Positions 18,507 to 27,096 of a stretch of DNA of 64,000 bases are shown in pieces. A program made the position numbers and the translations under genes. The stretch spans positions 5,332,001 through 5,396,000 of the forward strand of contig NZ_JALN02000001.1 of the NCBI RefSeq assembly GCF_000559085.1, given 5' to 3'. The notes under the pieces were generated by a model. That model was given only the letters and a program-made list of their open reading frames with translations, was not told the origin of the DNA and did no database searches. How positions within the stretch are numbered: position 1 is the first letter of the stretch; each line of letters starts with the position of its first letter. Source of the DNA: Mycolicibacterium aromaticivorans JS19b1 = JCM 16368. Its GTDB lineage: Bacteria; Actinomycetota; Actinomycetes; Mycobacteriales; Mycobacteriaceae.

Positions 18507-19367
18507 CTACCTGCGCGCGCCGTCACCGCTACGGTGGGTTTGGCTCGCATGTGAATGCGTACGCGATGGTGTGGTGCCCGCGGTGGTCTTGGTGATCGAT
18601 CCGTCGGCGCTGCCGCCGCCCGCATTGCCTCGCTGCTCTGTCGCGTCAGTCGGCTCGGCCACGCGCGGAGTTCCGGCAGTGGCGCGGCCCGAACTGCTAT
18701 CGCGACCCGCCGTGAAGCTGCGCTTGTCGTTCGTCGCGTACGCAAATCCGCCTGCTTGGGCCGCGACCGCCGGCGCGGTTAGCCGCTGAATGCGGGCCAG
18801 GACATCTGACAGCGCACTGAGCAAATCGTTCACACCGGGGCTGGATGTCAACGATAGGTTGTCGATCTCACCGGAAAGGCTGAGCGTCACAAATGGCGGC
18901 AGACCGACCGCCGAAAACAGCTCGGCCGGAGCAGTGGGAGGCCCGCCGTCCGGCGCGGCACGGTGGCCTCCAGATCCTTGACGAGAGGCCGTGCTCAGCG
19001 ATCGAGCAAACGCCGTGTCCTGGAGGTGGCCTGGGTGGTCATCCGGCGCCTTTGCCGCGTCCGTGCCGGTGCGGCTCTGCTCACTCCTATCGGGCAGGTC
19101 TTGCCGTCTGATCAGTGGCGGATCGGCGAGCCTCGGTGTGCCGAGGATCCCGGCGCTCATCAAAGGATTGGTGAATACGTTGATCCACGCGGAGAGGGGT
19201 TCCGGACGAGTGACGGTGCCCATCGCGGTCGACGCGACAATCGGCACCCCACTCCTCGACAGGGGGGAGGCGGCTGAGTTGACCGGGTGAATCGGAGCCA
19301 CCGCGACGGCACCGGCGCACACCAGCGCAGCCCCGAGCATCACCTTTGATCGCACAGCTGCGCGCAT
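18507..19367 (-). CDS. hypothetical exported protein, low complexity
   Basis: This 286-aa protein opens with a signal-peptide-like stretch (SKVMLGAALVCAGAVAVAP), a type shared by many exported mycobacterial proteins. A short ordered segment near residues 155-205 (PPFVTLSLSGEIDNLSL) is followed by a Ser/Thr/Gly-rich tail. Residues 85-140 read like out-of-frame sequence (many Arg, Asp and His), so an internal frameshift is possible. No function is recognised. Confidence 0.55.
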   Translation of the reverse strand: MRAAVRSKVMLGAALVCAGAVAVAPIHPVNSAASPLSRSGVPIVASTAMGTVTRPEPLSAWINVFTNPLMSAGILGTPRLADPPLIRRQDLPDRSEQSRTGTDAAKAPDDHPGHLQDTAFARSLSTASRQGSGGHRAAPDGGPPTAPAELFSAVGLPPFVTLSLSGEIDNLSLTSSPGVNDLLSALSDVLARIQRLTAPAVAAQAGGFAYATNDKRSFTAGRDSSSGRATAGTPRVAEPTDATEQRGNAGGGSADGSITKTTAGTTPSRTHSHASQTHRSGDGARR

Positions 19368-19481
19368 ATCGCCTATCTTCTCCCCGTCAACTCACGCACT
19401 TGGACGCGGGTAGAACCTACATCAGGAGAAGGGGATCGCAGCTGCTTCGGGCTTGCTCGCGCCTGCCAGGTCGAGAAGGCG

Positions 19482-20498
19482 CTATCGGACCCTTCGTCCG
19501 TCGAGAAGGGGTTCGATCGGCAGTGATTCGCCGTCGTGACGGGACAGTACGAGGTCGAGTCGCGCGGCCCGTCGGCTCAGCTCATCATCGCGGATGCGGG
19601 TGGCCGCGTTGACGTCGTTGGGCCAGAGGTATCGCCACGGTGAGTAGATATTGGTCATCTTGTACACCTTGAAGCCGTCCGCGAGGAACGGGCGCAGCAC
19701 GTCGATGGGTTTGAGATTTGGGTCTGGCCACCACCGGGGGGAGAGTTCGACGGCGATCTCAGCATCAGGGCGAAGCGATCGGATGAGGTTGCTCATCCCG
19801 GCCAGGACGTCGGGTTCGGCGCCTTCGACGTCGATCTTGATTATCCGCGCCGAGGTGATCTCTTCAGAAGTCAGGATCTCATCGAGCGGCATGGCCTCGA
19901 TCGTTGATTCGATGTGCAGACCGCGGGTGTCCAGAGTTGTCGACATGCCGGCGTTGTGGTGCGGACCGGAGAAGACCGTCAGTGTCCCGCATGTCGCGGA
20001 GGCGGCCTTGTTCACCAAACGGATCCTGTCGGGGAGGGCGTCAGCATGGCTGTTGGCAAGCAGATCGTCGAAGATGGCCGGCGAGGCCTCCACCGCGACC
20101 ACACCACCACCGTCGCCCACCGAGCGCGCCGCCAGCAGTGAGTAGTAGCCGATGTTCGCGCCCACATCGATGAAGACGTCACCGTCGTGCAATCGGCCGG
20201 AGATGAAGCGGGTCAGGTCGGGTTCCCATTCGCCGAAAAGCCATACATAGCAGCCGATCATGTCCGTAAGCCGGCACATCAGAGAGAACCCCATCCGCGT
20301 GGAACTGGGCAAATCGACCGACATGTTCAGGCGTGCAGCACCCCTCAGTAGAAGTGCGGCCGGTATGTAAAGGGGAAGGAAAAGTGCTGCGCGGGTGAGC
20401 TTTTCCAACACAGAGACGTGACGCTTGGTAGTACTGAGCTGGCTCAGCGCACCTCGCGTAAAGCGCAGGTAGCGTACGACCACGCTGGCGCCCAGCAT
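19482..20498 (-). CDS. FkbM-family SAM-dependent methyltransferase
   Basis: This protein of about 338 aa has an N-terminal hydrophobic segment (ALFLPLYIPAALLL) and an FkbM methyltransferase domain. The SAM site is VFIDVGANIGYYSLLAAR, and the FkbM block is IIKIDVEGAEPDVLAGM. FkbM enzymes O-methylate sugars or polyketide hydroxyls; in mycobacteria they often act on glycolipids. The frame is open 89 codons further upstream, but that stretch is Arg/Pro-rich and not family-like, so ATG 20498 is chosen. The nearby GAP and membrane genes suggest a cell-surface glycolipid role (inference). Confidence 0.83.
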   Translation of the reverse strand: MLGASVVVRYLRFTRGALSQLSTTKRHVSVLEKLTRAALFLPLYIPAALLLRGAARLNMSVDLPSSTRMGFSLMCRLTDMIGCYVWLFGEWEPDLTRFISGRLHDGDVFIDVGANIGYYSLLAARSVGDGGGVVAVEASPAIFDDLLANSHADALPDRIRLVNKAASATCGTLTVFSGPHHNAGMSTTLDTRGLHIESTIEAMPLDEILTSEEITSARIIKIDVEGAEPDVLAGMSNLIRSLRPDAEIAVELSPRWWPDPNLKPIDVLRPFLADGFKVYKMTNIYSPWRYLWPNDVNAATRIRDDELSRRAARLDLVLSRHDGESLPIEPLLDGRRVR

Positions 20499-20680
20499 CC
20501 CATGAGTAGTCCGGTGATCATGGTGCACGTGTCCGGCGCGGGATTTGGCGATCATTGGCTTGAACTTTCCCCTCTCGGCCGTACTGAGCCTCCGACGCCT
20601 TCTGGGGGAGGGTTTCCGGCTGCTCGTTGCGCGCTCCGATGCACCGTGGATCTTCTCAGCGCTGCTCTTTGGTGGCCCTC

Positions 20681-20705
20681 CTCCTGCCTGCCCGGCAGGC
20701 CGGAG
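20681..20705. repeat. 25-nt near-perfect inverted repeat in the FkbM/membrane-protein gap
   Basis: Arms CTCC and GCCTGCC around a single C, with one mismatch, form a palindrome. It lies in a 391-bp gap (20499-20889) that otherwise holds no convincing gene. On the minus strand it is about 185 nt after the membrane-protein stop, so it could act as a terminator hairpin or a binding site. Confidence 0.5.
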
Positions 20706-20889
20706 GTGGATTGAGAAGCCCGGCCGAACCTGCGGTTGTCCGTCCAAGCTTGCTACGCGGACCATCCGCGTTGGAATCCGCCGGTTGGCTGCAACTCATA
20801 GCCAAGTGGCCGGTGTGAGCCCGGCGGGGGTGCAGGCTAAGCCAAACGACGTCGGCGACCGAGCTCACGCCCTTTGAGGTTCGCTCTCG

Positions 20890-22143
20890 TCAGAAGTTCG
20901 GGCCGCCTATGTGCAGTGCCGCGCCTGTGGGGATCACGGCGAACACCGCGATCACGCACAGGAAGATCCGCAGGTGTCGCTGGGTGGTCGGCTGATCGAT
21001 CTCGGGCCTGGAGGTGGTGTACAGAACGCAGATCAGGACGACGTTGAAGGTGATCAGAACCCACCAGCGCGTCCAGTCGACGGCAGTCATGAACAACGGC
21101 ACCATCGCGGCGAGCCCCAGGAGCGGCGCTGTCAGCTTGCCCCGGACTTCGTGAAGGAGCGCCGAGACGCGAAGGCCCGAAAAGGATTTCGTGGCCCAGA
21201 GACTCACCACGAAGTACAACACCCCGACTGCAAACGAGGCGAGAAGCGGCCCGGCACCGAAAGTACCGACCTTGTGGAGACCGTCAGTCACCCGGGCATC
21301 GACGATAGTGCGCTCGAAATTGCATACCCAGGAGTGGAAGTCGGTCTTGGTCGGGGTTCGACCGGCCAGGTATGCCATAGGGTCCGACGGAAAGGGCTCG
21401 TCGAGCTGTCGGTGCGGAATCTGCTCACACAGCCGCGTTCCTACGTCGTTGCGGGAGAACGCGGCAATCGTCGCGATGGCAGCGAGTCCAGGTCCCAGCG
21501 CCGCGACCGCGCATAGTCGTCGCCGCCCGGGCGCCAGGTGTGCGGGCAGTATGGATATCGCCAGGGCCCCACCCAGTGCAACCTCGAGCGGGATCCCTTC
21601 GTGTACGAGCGCCAATACGGCAATCGTCACGCCGTAGACAATGCTGGCCATGAGCACTGCCCGATCCGACTGGAGCCTGGTCAACGCGATCCCCAGCACG
21701 ACCAGCGCTGACATCGCATACAGCTCAGGTCTCGGCGTGTACAGGGCGTAGGAGAGTGCGAACGGCAACACGGGCACCAGGAGGGCCAGCATCACCCGTC
21801 GCGGTGTCTTCTCGCCGCTGGACAGGATCAGCCATACCAAACCCCCGAGCGCGGCCAACCAGACGACAACGGGTGCCCACATCATCGTGTAGGCAGCGGG
21901 GAAGTAGTCGGCGTCGGGCAACAGATGGATGATTTCGCCGCCGAGCCCGCGACGCACGAACCCGAACGCATAGTTGGGCACGTAATACGTCATCCAGTAG
22001 ACCGCTGTCGGATACAGGGCGAGGCTGACGAACAAGTGGCAGCCCGCCGCCACGACGACCAGTCCGATCGCCGCCCACACCAACATCTTCGGATGCTTGT
22101 CGACGACCACGGTGCTCTTGACTCCACCCGCACCGCTACCCAC
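20890..22143 (-). CDS. polytopic membrane protein, FVRRGL-motif family
   Basis: This protein of about 417 aa has roughly ten hydrophobic helices. Near residue 60 it carries YVPNYAFGFVRRGLGGEI, a motif I associate with membrane proteins of polysaccharide and glycan loci. A long extracytoplasmic loop (about residues 225-295) holds three Cys (RLCEQIP, WVCNF). Function is unknown. GTG 22143 is chosen because GGGGAGGAG lies a few nt upstream; the frame is open to GTG 22176. It lies between the FkbM and GAP genes. Confidence 0.75.
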   Translation of the reverse strand: MGSGAGGVKSTVVVDKHPKMLVWAAIGLVVVAAGCHLFVSLALYPTAVYWMTYYVPNYAFGFVRRGLGGEIIHLLPDADYFPAAYTMMWAPVVVWLAALGGLVWLILSSGEKTPRRVMLALLVPVLPFALSYALYTPRPELYAMSALVVLGIALTRLQSDRAVLMASIVYGVTIAVLALVHEGIPLEVALGGALAISILPAHLAPGRRRLCAVAALGPGLAAIATIAAFSRNDVGTRLCEQIPHRQLDEPFPSDPMAYLAGRTPTKTDFHSWVCNFERTIVDARVTDGLHKVGTFGAGPLLASFAVGVLYFVVSLWATKSFSGLRVSALLHEVRGKLTAPLLGLAAMVPLFMTAVDWTRWWVLITFNVVLICVLYTTSRPEIDQPTTQRHLRIFLCVIAVFAVIPTGAALHIGGPNF

Positions 22144-22319
22144 GGCACTCCTCCCCGGACGAAACTGTCGCCGCACCCCACGCGCCGATCGAGCTCAACG
22201 GTCCGTCAGAACCACGCCGGGGAGGTGCGAACACCACCGATGCACAGCGCATTTGGCGGAAACTCACAGCGAACCAGTGCGGGAATTCCGGGGGCGTTGA
22301 CCACGTCGCGCGCCGATCG

Positions 22320-22325
22320 TATCGT
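22320..22325 (+). promoter_or_regulatory. -10 box of a probable leaderless promoter (GAP gene)
   Basis: TATCGT is followed by exactly 7 nt and ATG 22333. No ribosome-binding site is visible before that ATG. Confidence 0.4.
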
Positions 22326-22332
22326 CGTCGAC

Positions 22333-23043
22333 ATGTGGGGGATCGTGTCCCTGTTGGGTCTGTCCGTGGCGGCCGATCCGCTGCGCATCGGCATCGCGAT
22401 GCTGTTGACGTCGGGACCCCGGCCACTGATCAATCTGGTCTCGTTCTGGCTCGGATCCCTGGCAGCGGGAGTTGCACTCGGCGTCGGCGCGTTCGTGTTG
22501 TTTCCCGAACTGGTATCCGAAGCCCTTCGCGTCGCGGTCGGATGGATCGCGAGCCTCACCGGTGGGCACGCCAAGCTTGTCGCCGGTACCGTTGCGCTCT
22601 GTGTCGCCGCGGCGTCCGCGATGCGTTTGGCCAGACGACCGACCAGACGACCGACGGTGAGGGCGACGCGAGGTCTCCAGACATCCAGTGGGGTAGCGTC
22701 GCGTGCTCGAGATCTGTTGCACGGCGGGCGTCCGTGGGTTTCGTTCACTGCCGGACTTTCGCAAGGGCCGGCGCCAGTCGAGTACCTCGCGGCGATCTCG
22801 GTTATTCACGCCTCGGGTGCAGCGATCGGAACACAGCTCGGAGCTTCCGTTGCTTTTATCGTGGCGATGTTGGCGGCTGTCGAGGTCCTACTCGTCAGCT
22901 TTGTCGTGAAGCCCGCACAGACTCAATCTCTGATCACGAACATTGGTGGCTGCTGTCAGGCTTACCGGCAGCACATCTTGACGGTGGGTGCGGCGGTGGT
23001 CGGGATCGTCATGGTGGTCGGCAGCTGTCCGGTCTCGCTGTGA
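22333..23043 (+). CDS. GAP-family (glycopeptidolipid-addressing-type) membrane protein
   Basis: This 236-aa polytopic protein starts MWGIVSLLGLSVAADPLRIG, which matches the opening of GAP (Sap) proteins. The family is needed to place glycopeptidolipids at the mycobacterial surface and has about six helices. A basic cytoplasmic loop (residues 95-130, RLARRPTRRPTVRATRG) is followed by SFTAGLSQGPAPVEYLAAI. ATG 22333 fits the family start and has a leaderless-type -10 box. It is divergent from the FVRRGL-motif membrane-protein gene and convergent with the DUF1348 gene (5 bp apart). Confidence 0.82.
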   Translation: MWGIVSLLGLSVAADPLRIGIAMLLTSGPRPLINLVSFWLGSLAAGVALGVGAFVLFPELVSEALRVAVGWIASLTGGHAKLVAGTVALCVAAASAMRLARRPTRRPTVRATRGLQTSSGVASRARDLLHGGRPWVSFTAGLSQGPAPVEYLAAISVIHASGAAIGTQLGASVAFIVAMLAAVEVLLVSFVVKPAQTQSLITNIGGCCQAYRQHILTVGAAVVGIVMVVGSCPVSL

Positions 23044-23048
23044 CGTAG

Positions 23049-23537
23049 TCACAGACCGAGATCCGAGAGGCTCGGATGATCTGCCGGTCGCGGCGATGTC
23101 CTATCCCAGAAGAACTTTCGCTCGCCTTCCTCGATCGGCACATCGTTGATGCTGGCGTGGCGGTGTGTCATCAAGCCGTGCTCATCGAACAGCCAGTTCT
23201 CGTTGCCGTAGGCGCGGAACCATTGACCCGAATCGTCGTGGTATTCATAGGCAAAGCGGACCGCGATACGGTCGGCGCTGTGCGCCCACACCTCCTTGAT
23301 GAGGCGGTACTCATGCTCGCGGCGCCACTTGTCGCTCAAGAAGTCGACGATCTGAGCCCGGCCTGTCACGAACACCGAGCGATTGCGCCAGACGCTGTCG
23401 ACGGAATATGCCTGGGCCACGAGCTGTGGATCGCAACTATTCCACGCGTTTTCAGCCAATCGGGCCTTCAGTGCGGCCGATTCGTCGGCGAAGGGCGGAA
23501 CTGGAGGCTTGTCAGTGATTGCAGCGTTCGTGGTCAT
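23049..23537 (-). CDS. DUF1348 / NTF2-like family protein
   Basis: This 162-aa protein is close to the DUF1348 consensus: LKARLAENAWNSCDP, WRNRSVFVTGR, YRLIKEVWAHSADRIAVRF, YHDDSGQWFRAYGNENW and SINDVPI. The family has an NTF2/SnoaL-like cone fold and no firmly known activity. It is divergent from a TetR gene, and the intergenic region carries three copies of one palindrome, so TetR control is very likely. Confidence 0.9.
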   Translation of the reverse strand: MTTNAAITDKPPVPPFADESAALKARLAENAWNSCDPQLVAQAYSVDSVWRNRSVFVTGRAQIVDFLSDKWRREHEYRLIKEVWAHSADRIAVRFAYEYHDDSGQWFRAYGNENWLFDEHGLMTHRHASINDVPIEEGERKFFWDRTSPRPADHPSLSDLGL

Positions 23538-23575
23538 GGTGGTCCTACTGTCCGTGGGGGGATCGGGTTGTCATG

Positions 23576-23603
23576 TTCATGTAGACAACTCTGTCTACAT
23601 GAA
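23576..23603. promoter_or_regulatory. TetR-type operator, copy 1
   Basis: This 28-bp perfect palindrome apart from the spacer has core TGTAGACA-N4-TGTCTACA (23580-23599), extended outward by TTCA/TGAA. It lies just upstream of the DUF1348 start (23537). Confidence 0.85.
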
Positions 23604-23615
23604 AGAAACCGTAAC

Positions 23616-23641
23616 TCATGTAGACAGAATTGTCTACATGA
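23616..23641. promoter_or_regulatory. TetR-type operator, copy 2
   Basis: The same core, TGTAGACA-N4-TGTCTACA, lies at 23619-23638, extended by TCA/TGA. Its centre is 39 bp from copy 1 and 34 bp from copy 3. Confidence 0.85.
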
Positions 23642-23652
23642 ATGCGTGACTC

Positions 23653-23672
23653 TGTAGACAGAGCTGTCTACA
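23653..23672. promoter_or_regulatory. TetR-type operator, copy 3, overlapping the tetR promoter
   Basis: The core TGTAGACA-N4-TGTCTACA overlaps TACACT (23669-23674). That is a -10 box exactly 7 nt before the GTG start of the TetR gene at 23681, so the repressor would block its own leaderless promoter. Confidence 0.85.
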
Positions 23673-23680
23673 CTGTGGGG

Positions 23681-24271
23681 GTGAGCATCGCCGAGACTCT
23701 TGATCCGTTGATCGACGTGCCGGCCCTGCCGGCCCGGGAGCGGATACTGGCCACTGCGTACCGACTGTTCTATCGCGAGGGAATCCGGGCAACCGGTATC
23801 GACAAGGTAATAGCCGAGGCGGGGGTCACCAAGGTGACGTTCTACCGACACTTTCCGAGCAAGGATGCGCTGATCCTGGCGTACCTCGAATTGCGACATC
23901 AACGTTGGATGGACTGGTTTGTCGATTCCCTGGATCGCCACGCCGGCAATCGGCGCCGGCCCCCGGTGGTATCTGCGGTCGAGGAGTGGCTGACGGCGGA
24001 CTCGTTCCGTGGGTGCGCCTTCATCAACGGCGTCAACGAAATCGGCGCCGACCTACCCGAGGTTCACGCCATGACGACTCGGCACAAGGCGGACATGGTC
24101 ACGGCGATCAAGGAGACGCTGCCACCGGGAGCGAACCGGACCCGGACGGCACAGGCGCTCGGCGTTGCACTCGATGGCGCTGTTGTACATGCGCAGTATC
24201 AGCGCAACGCGACGTCGGCAGTGAAAGCGCTCGCGACGATCGCGTCAGCGCTGCTCTCCGCGGATACGTGA
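23681..24271 (+). CDS. TetR/AcrR-family transcriptional regulator
   Basis: This protein of about 196 aa has an N-terminal TetR helix-turn-helix: RERILATAYRLFYREGIRATGI, then VTKVTFYRHFPSKDALI. The ligand-binding domain has a conserved RGCAFINGVNEIG stretch. GTG 23681 is chosen because the -10 box TACACT lies 7 nt upstream; the frame is open to ATG 23642 through operator 3. It probably represses itself and the divergent DUF1348 gene through the three palindromes. The inducer is unknown. Confidence 0.92.
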   Translation: MSIAETLDPLIDVPALPARERILATAYRLFYREGIRATGIDKVIAEAGVTKVTFYRHFPSKDALILAYLELRHQRWMDWFVDSLDRHAGNRRRPPVVSAVEEWLTADSFRGCAFINGVNEIGADLPEVHAMTTRHKADMVTAIKETLPPGANRTRTAQALGVALDGAVVHAQYQRNATSAVKALATIASALLSADT

Positions 24272-24582
24272 CAGTCGTTCGGTGCTGACTCAACTCAGGG
24301 ATCGCGCCATCGTCGCAGGCCAGCCGGCTCATTTCCGCGGGCAGTCGATGCACCCGGCCGGAAAACAAAGCCGCGATATGACGATCCACCGTTCCGAATG
24401 TGCGCGCTCTCAGCCTTGGTGAGGCTGCCGATGTAGCCGATTGGCGGTACGGCGCGGTTCACCGAGGCCAGCCGGGGCCCCGGTGTGACGCTTAGACTTT
24501 CGTGGGTCGACGAGACGTTCGTGGTCTGAACCAGGTCCGTGGCTGATTGACGGCGGCGACGCCCAGCCCACGCCGCAAGTGG
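24272..24582. other. intergenic region, no gene seen
   Basis: This 311-bp stretch lies between the TetR gene and the end of the PGRS-like gene. A minus-strand frame over about 24300-24530 is open but lacks a start codon and any recognised motif. No hairpin or tRNA was seen. Confidence 0.5.
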
Positions 24583-25926
24583 TTATCCCCGGACTCCAGG
24601 TGTGCCGTTCGAGCCGTTGACGCCGGGGGAGCCGGCGTTTCCGCCGGAACCGCGGGTGCCGGCGTAACCGCCTCGGCCGCCGTAGTTTCGGAAGGCCCCG
24701 CTCGCACGTCCGCCGCGTCCGCCGCGTCCGCCCGAGCCCGCGGCGCCGCCATCGCCGCCCGCTCCGCCCGCCCCGTAGAGCCCGCCGGCACCGGGTTGTC
24801 CAACGGCTCCCGAATTACCGCCGTTACCGCCGTTGCCGCCGGCACCACCGGCACCACCGCTGCCGCCGTTGCCACCGACCCCACCGTTGCCGCCCACGCC
24901 GCCCTGCGAGTAATTGCGCTTCTTGGTGGTCCAGCCACGGGAGTGGACGTTGCCACCGTTACCCCCGATGCCGCCGATGCCCCCGGCGCCGCCGTTACCC
25001 CCGTTACCGCCGCTGCCGCCGTTACCGCCGCTGCCGCCGTTGCCCCACTGGGTCCCGCCGTTGCCGCCGCTGCCGCCGCTGCCCGCGAGGCTGCCGTTCT
25101 GACCGCCGCTCCCACTTCCGCCGCCAGCACCATTTGTCCCGGCGCCGCCGGTTTTGCTGTTACCGCGCCCGGTGGTCCAGCTGGTGCCGTTCGTACCATT
25201 ACGGCCGGTCGTACCTCGTCGGCCGTTGAGTCCACTTACCCCGTTGCCCCCGATACCGCCGTTACCGCCGTTACCGAAAAGGGTTGCACTGGCACCGTTA
25301 CCGCCATTGGCACCGGACCCACCGTTGCCGCCGTTGCCCGCATTGCCGAAAATTCCTGCCGCGCCGCCGTTGCCGCCGTTTACCTTCGCGCTGGTGCTGT
25401 TGTAGCCGTTGCCGCCGTTACCAACCAGCCAGCCGCCTGCGCCGCCGTTGGGACGGGTGGCGGTTCCGTTGTATCCGTTGCCGATCATCGGGCCGGTAGC
25501 GGTTTGGCTGGCCGTGACGATGGCATTGATCACCGTGACGTTCTGGGCCGCCTGGGCGATCTGGTCGACGCTCAGTCCGGTGTCGTATTCGATCGCTCGG
25601 ATCACCTTGGGGTCTTGCAGAAGTCGTTGCGCTTGCGCGGGAGTCAGTGCCTGCGTCTGGCCCGCAGCGCTGGCGGCCGCCGGGACCGCCCGTTCGATCG
25701 GGGTCGGCAGCGAAAAGCCGCCGCCGAACAACGAAGGGTGCGTCGTGTTCAGCGAGGGTGATTGGGGCAGGGGTAGTTCCACCGAGGCGAGCATGATCGC
25801 CGCCTGCACTGGCGGGGCCGGCTTCGCCGCCAGTGGGAGTTCCACCATCACAGACCCGAGCAGTGCAGCCGCCGTGACGGCCGAGCAGATCGAAGTGGCA
25901 CGAGCGGGGAACGGCTTGATCGTCAT
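24583..25926 (-). CDS. PGRS-like Gly/Asn-rich exported protein without a PE domain
   Basis: In this 447-aa protein, residues 1-150 are non-repetitive and begin with a hydrophobic signal-like segment ([17 protein letters not shown]). They include a helical block ([22 protein letters not shown]). Residues 155-447 are tandem NGGx[10 protein letters not shown] repeats typical of PE_PGRS proteins. No PE motif (about 110 aa with PE near the start) is present, so export would use a signal peptide rather than the ESX route. Such glycine-rich domains are known in mycobacteria as surface or calcium-binding repeats; function here is unknown. Confidence 0.85.
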   Translation of the reverse strand: MTIKPFPARATSICSAVTAAALLGSVMVELPLAAKPAPPVQAAIMLASVELPLPQSPSLNTTHPSLFGGGFSLPTPIERAVPAAASAAGQTQALTPAQAQRLLQDPKVIRAIEYDTGLSVDQIAQAAQNVTVINAIVTASQTATGPMIGNGYNGTATRPNGGAGGWLVGNGGNGYNSTSAKVNGGNGGAAGIFGNAGNGGNGGSGANGGNGASATLFGNGGNGGIGGNGVSGLNGRRGTTGRNGTNGTSWTTGRGNSKTGGAGTNGAGGGSGSGGQNGSLAGSGGSGGNGGTQWGNGGSGGNGGSGGNGGNGGAGGIGGIGGNGGNVHSRGWTTKKRNYSQGGVGGNGGVGGNGGSGGAGGAGGNGGNGGNSGAVGQPGAGGLYGAGGAGGDGGAAGSGGRGGRGGRASGAFRNYGGRGGYAGTRGSGGNAGSPGVNGSNGTPGVRG

Positions 25927-26474
25927 CAGCTATCGCCTTCAAGTTCGCTGTCGAATGCGGGCAACTGAGTAGAACAGATTCTGGGCAAATCGTCTGACAA
26001 AGGACGATAATTTGCCTGCGCGTTACCAACGGGCCGCCAGACACTCGCACTTGCACAATTTGCCGTTTGCCCGGGACCCCCGACACGTCTTGAGTGCTGT
26101 CCCGATCAGCAGCCCGGTGAATTGACACGGGGTCGAGGCGGCGGTGTTGCCGTGTGGTGAGCGCAGGGCTCAGACTGTGGGCCACGTGCAGGAAGCGCGG
26201 TGGCGCATCACCATTCAGCGACTGATGGAGCTATCCGAGCCCGTACTGGTCACCGAACGCGTCGACATCGCTGCCCAGGGTTCGCGGCGGCGAAACCCGG
26301 GCGAACCGCTGCGAGGGGCGTCGCTCACACACCTTGGCGTTTGCTGGGAGTGCGCTAAATCTTCCGGTGCGGTCGTGTTCGGTTGGGACGCTGTAACAGA
26401 TGGTCAGTGAACCCGTTTTGATGTGATGACGACGCCGAGGACTATTGCCCCGGCAGTGCAGGAGTGCAGCCTCG
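25927..26474. other. intergenic region with one inverted repeat, no gene seen
   Basis: These 548 bp lie between two divergent genes. The only structure noticed is the inverted repeat at 25984-26016. Short open frames here, such as one at 26144-26410, have no recognisable content. Confidence 0.5.
25984..26016. promoter_or_regulatory. imperfect inverted repeat upstream of the PGRS-like gene
   Basis: GGCAAATCGTC (25984-25994) and GACGATAATTTGCC (26003-26016) pair except for three extra bases. The site is 58-90 bp before the PGRS-like start and could be an operator or a 5' hairpin. Confidence 0.45.
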
Positions 26475-27020
26475 ATGACGCCACCGAGCCCCGATTCAGC
26501 CGACAGCGACCAGCCTGTCATTCCAGAAAGCGAGAAAGGTGACAGCAGCGCACGGGGGAGGCTGTCCCGCGTACGAACTCAGTGGCACCGGCGGCTCGAT
26601 CCAGGGGAGCAATCCTTGCTTCTTGCGTGGTCATCGTTCACCGCCACCTTCGCTGCGGTGCGGGCATTGACCCACTGGATTCACGATGGCCATGGGCCGG
26701 CTGGTGGCGGAATAGCCATCGGCGGCAAACATTTTCATCACTACAACATTGGCATCGGGCTTCTCGCCGGAGTTGGCGCGACTGCGGTGCGCGGTAAAGA
26801 GAGGCATCGCCGCCACCCTGCCACAGCACTCGTCTACGGATCGGCTCTAGCGCTGGTGGTCGATGAACTGGCTCTGCTGCTGGACCTCAAGGATGTCTAC
26901 TGGGCCCGGGATGGCCGCAAAAGCGTTGACGCGGCGGTTCTTATCGTGGCCGGCGGGGGCACAGTGCTTGCCGGTATGCCATTTTGGCCGCACGCCCGTC
27001 GTGCGTTGCACAGTCAGTGA
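26475..27020 (+). CDS. hypothetical small integral membrane protein
   Basis: This 181-aa protein has a hydrophilic N-terminal 50 residues, then about four helices. A His-rich GGKHFHHYNIGIGL motif lies near residue 90, followed by VDELALLLDLKDVYW. I know no function for this type; the paired His and Asp could bind metal. ATG 26475 has GGAG about 10 nt upstream and is preferred over upstream starts. It is convergent with the metalloprotease gene. Confidence 0.65.
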   Translation: MTPPSPDSADSDQPVIPESEKGDSSARGRLSRVRTQWHRRLDPGEQSLLLAWSSFTATFAAVRALTHWIHDGHGPAGGGIAIGGKHFHHYNIGIGLLAGVGATAVRGKERHRRHPATALVYGSALALVVDELALLLDLKDVYWARDGRKSVDAAVLIVAGGGTVLAGMPFWPHARRALHSQ

Positions 27021-27096
27021 CCGTGTCGGTCTTTCGCTCCTACCGCGGGCCGGGCAGATCCGCCTCGCGGCCGGTAAGTGTGTCGTTTGACGTCGC

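Noticed and set aside
20499..20765. 89-codon upstream extension of the FkbM gene
   Set aside because: Arg/Pro-rich, not family-like, and covers an inverted repeat; the domain begins after ATG 20498.
24300..24530. Minus-strand stop-free stretch reading like a protein fragment
   Set aside because: No start codon, no recognised motif; kept only as a note in the intergenic entry.
24800..25400. Regular short repeats that could suggest a CRISPR array
   Set aside because: They are codon-level Gly/Asn repeats of the PGRS-like gene with no constant repeat-spacer length.
24547..25761. Long plus-strand open frame of 404 codons across the PGRS-like gene
   Set aside because: It is the antisense of the GGN-rich repeat. 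The Ala/Thr/Val-rich translation follows from the repeat composition, and the minus strand has a proper start, signal-like segment and PGRS repeats.
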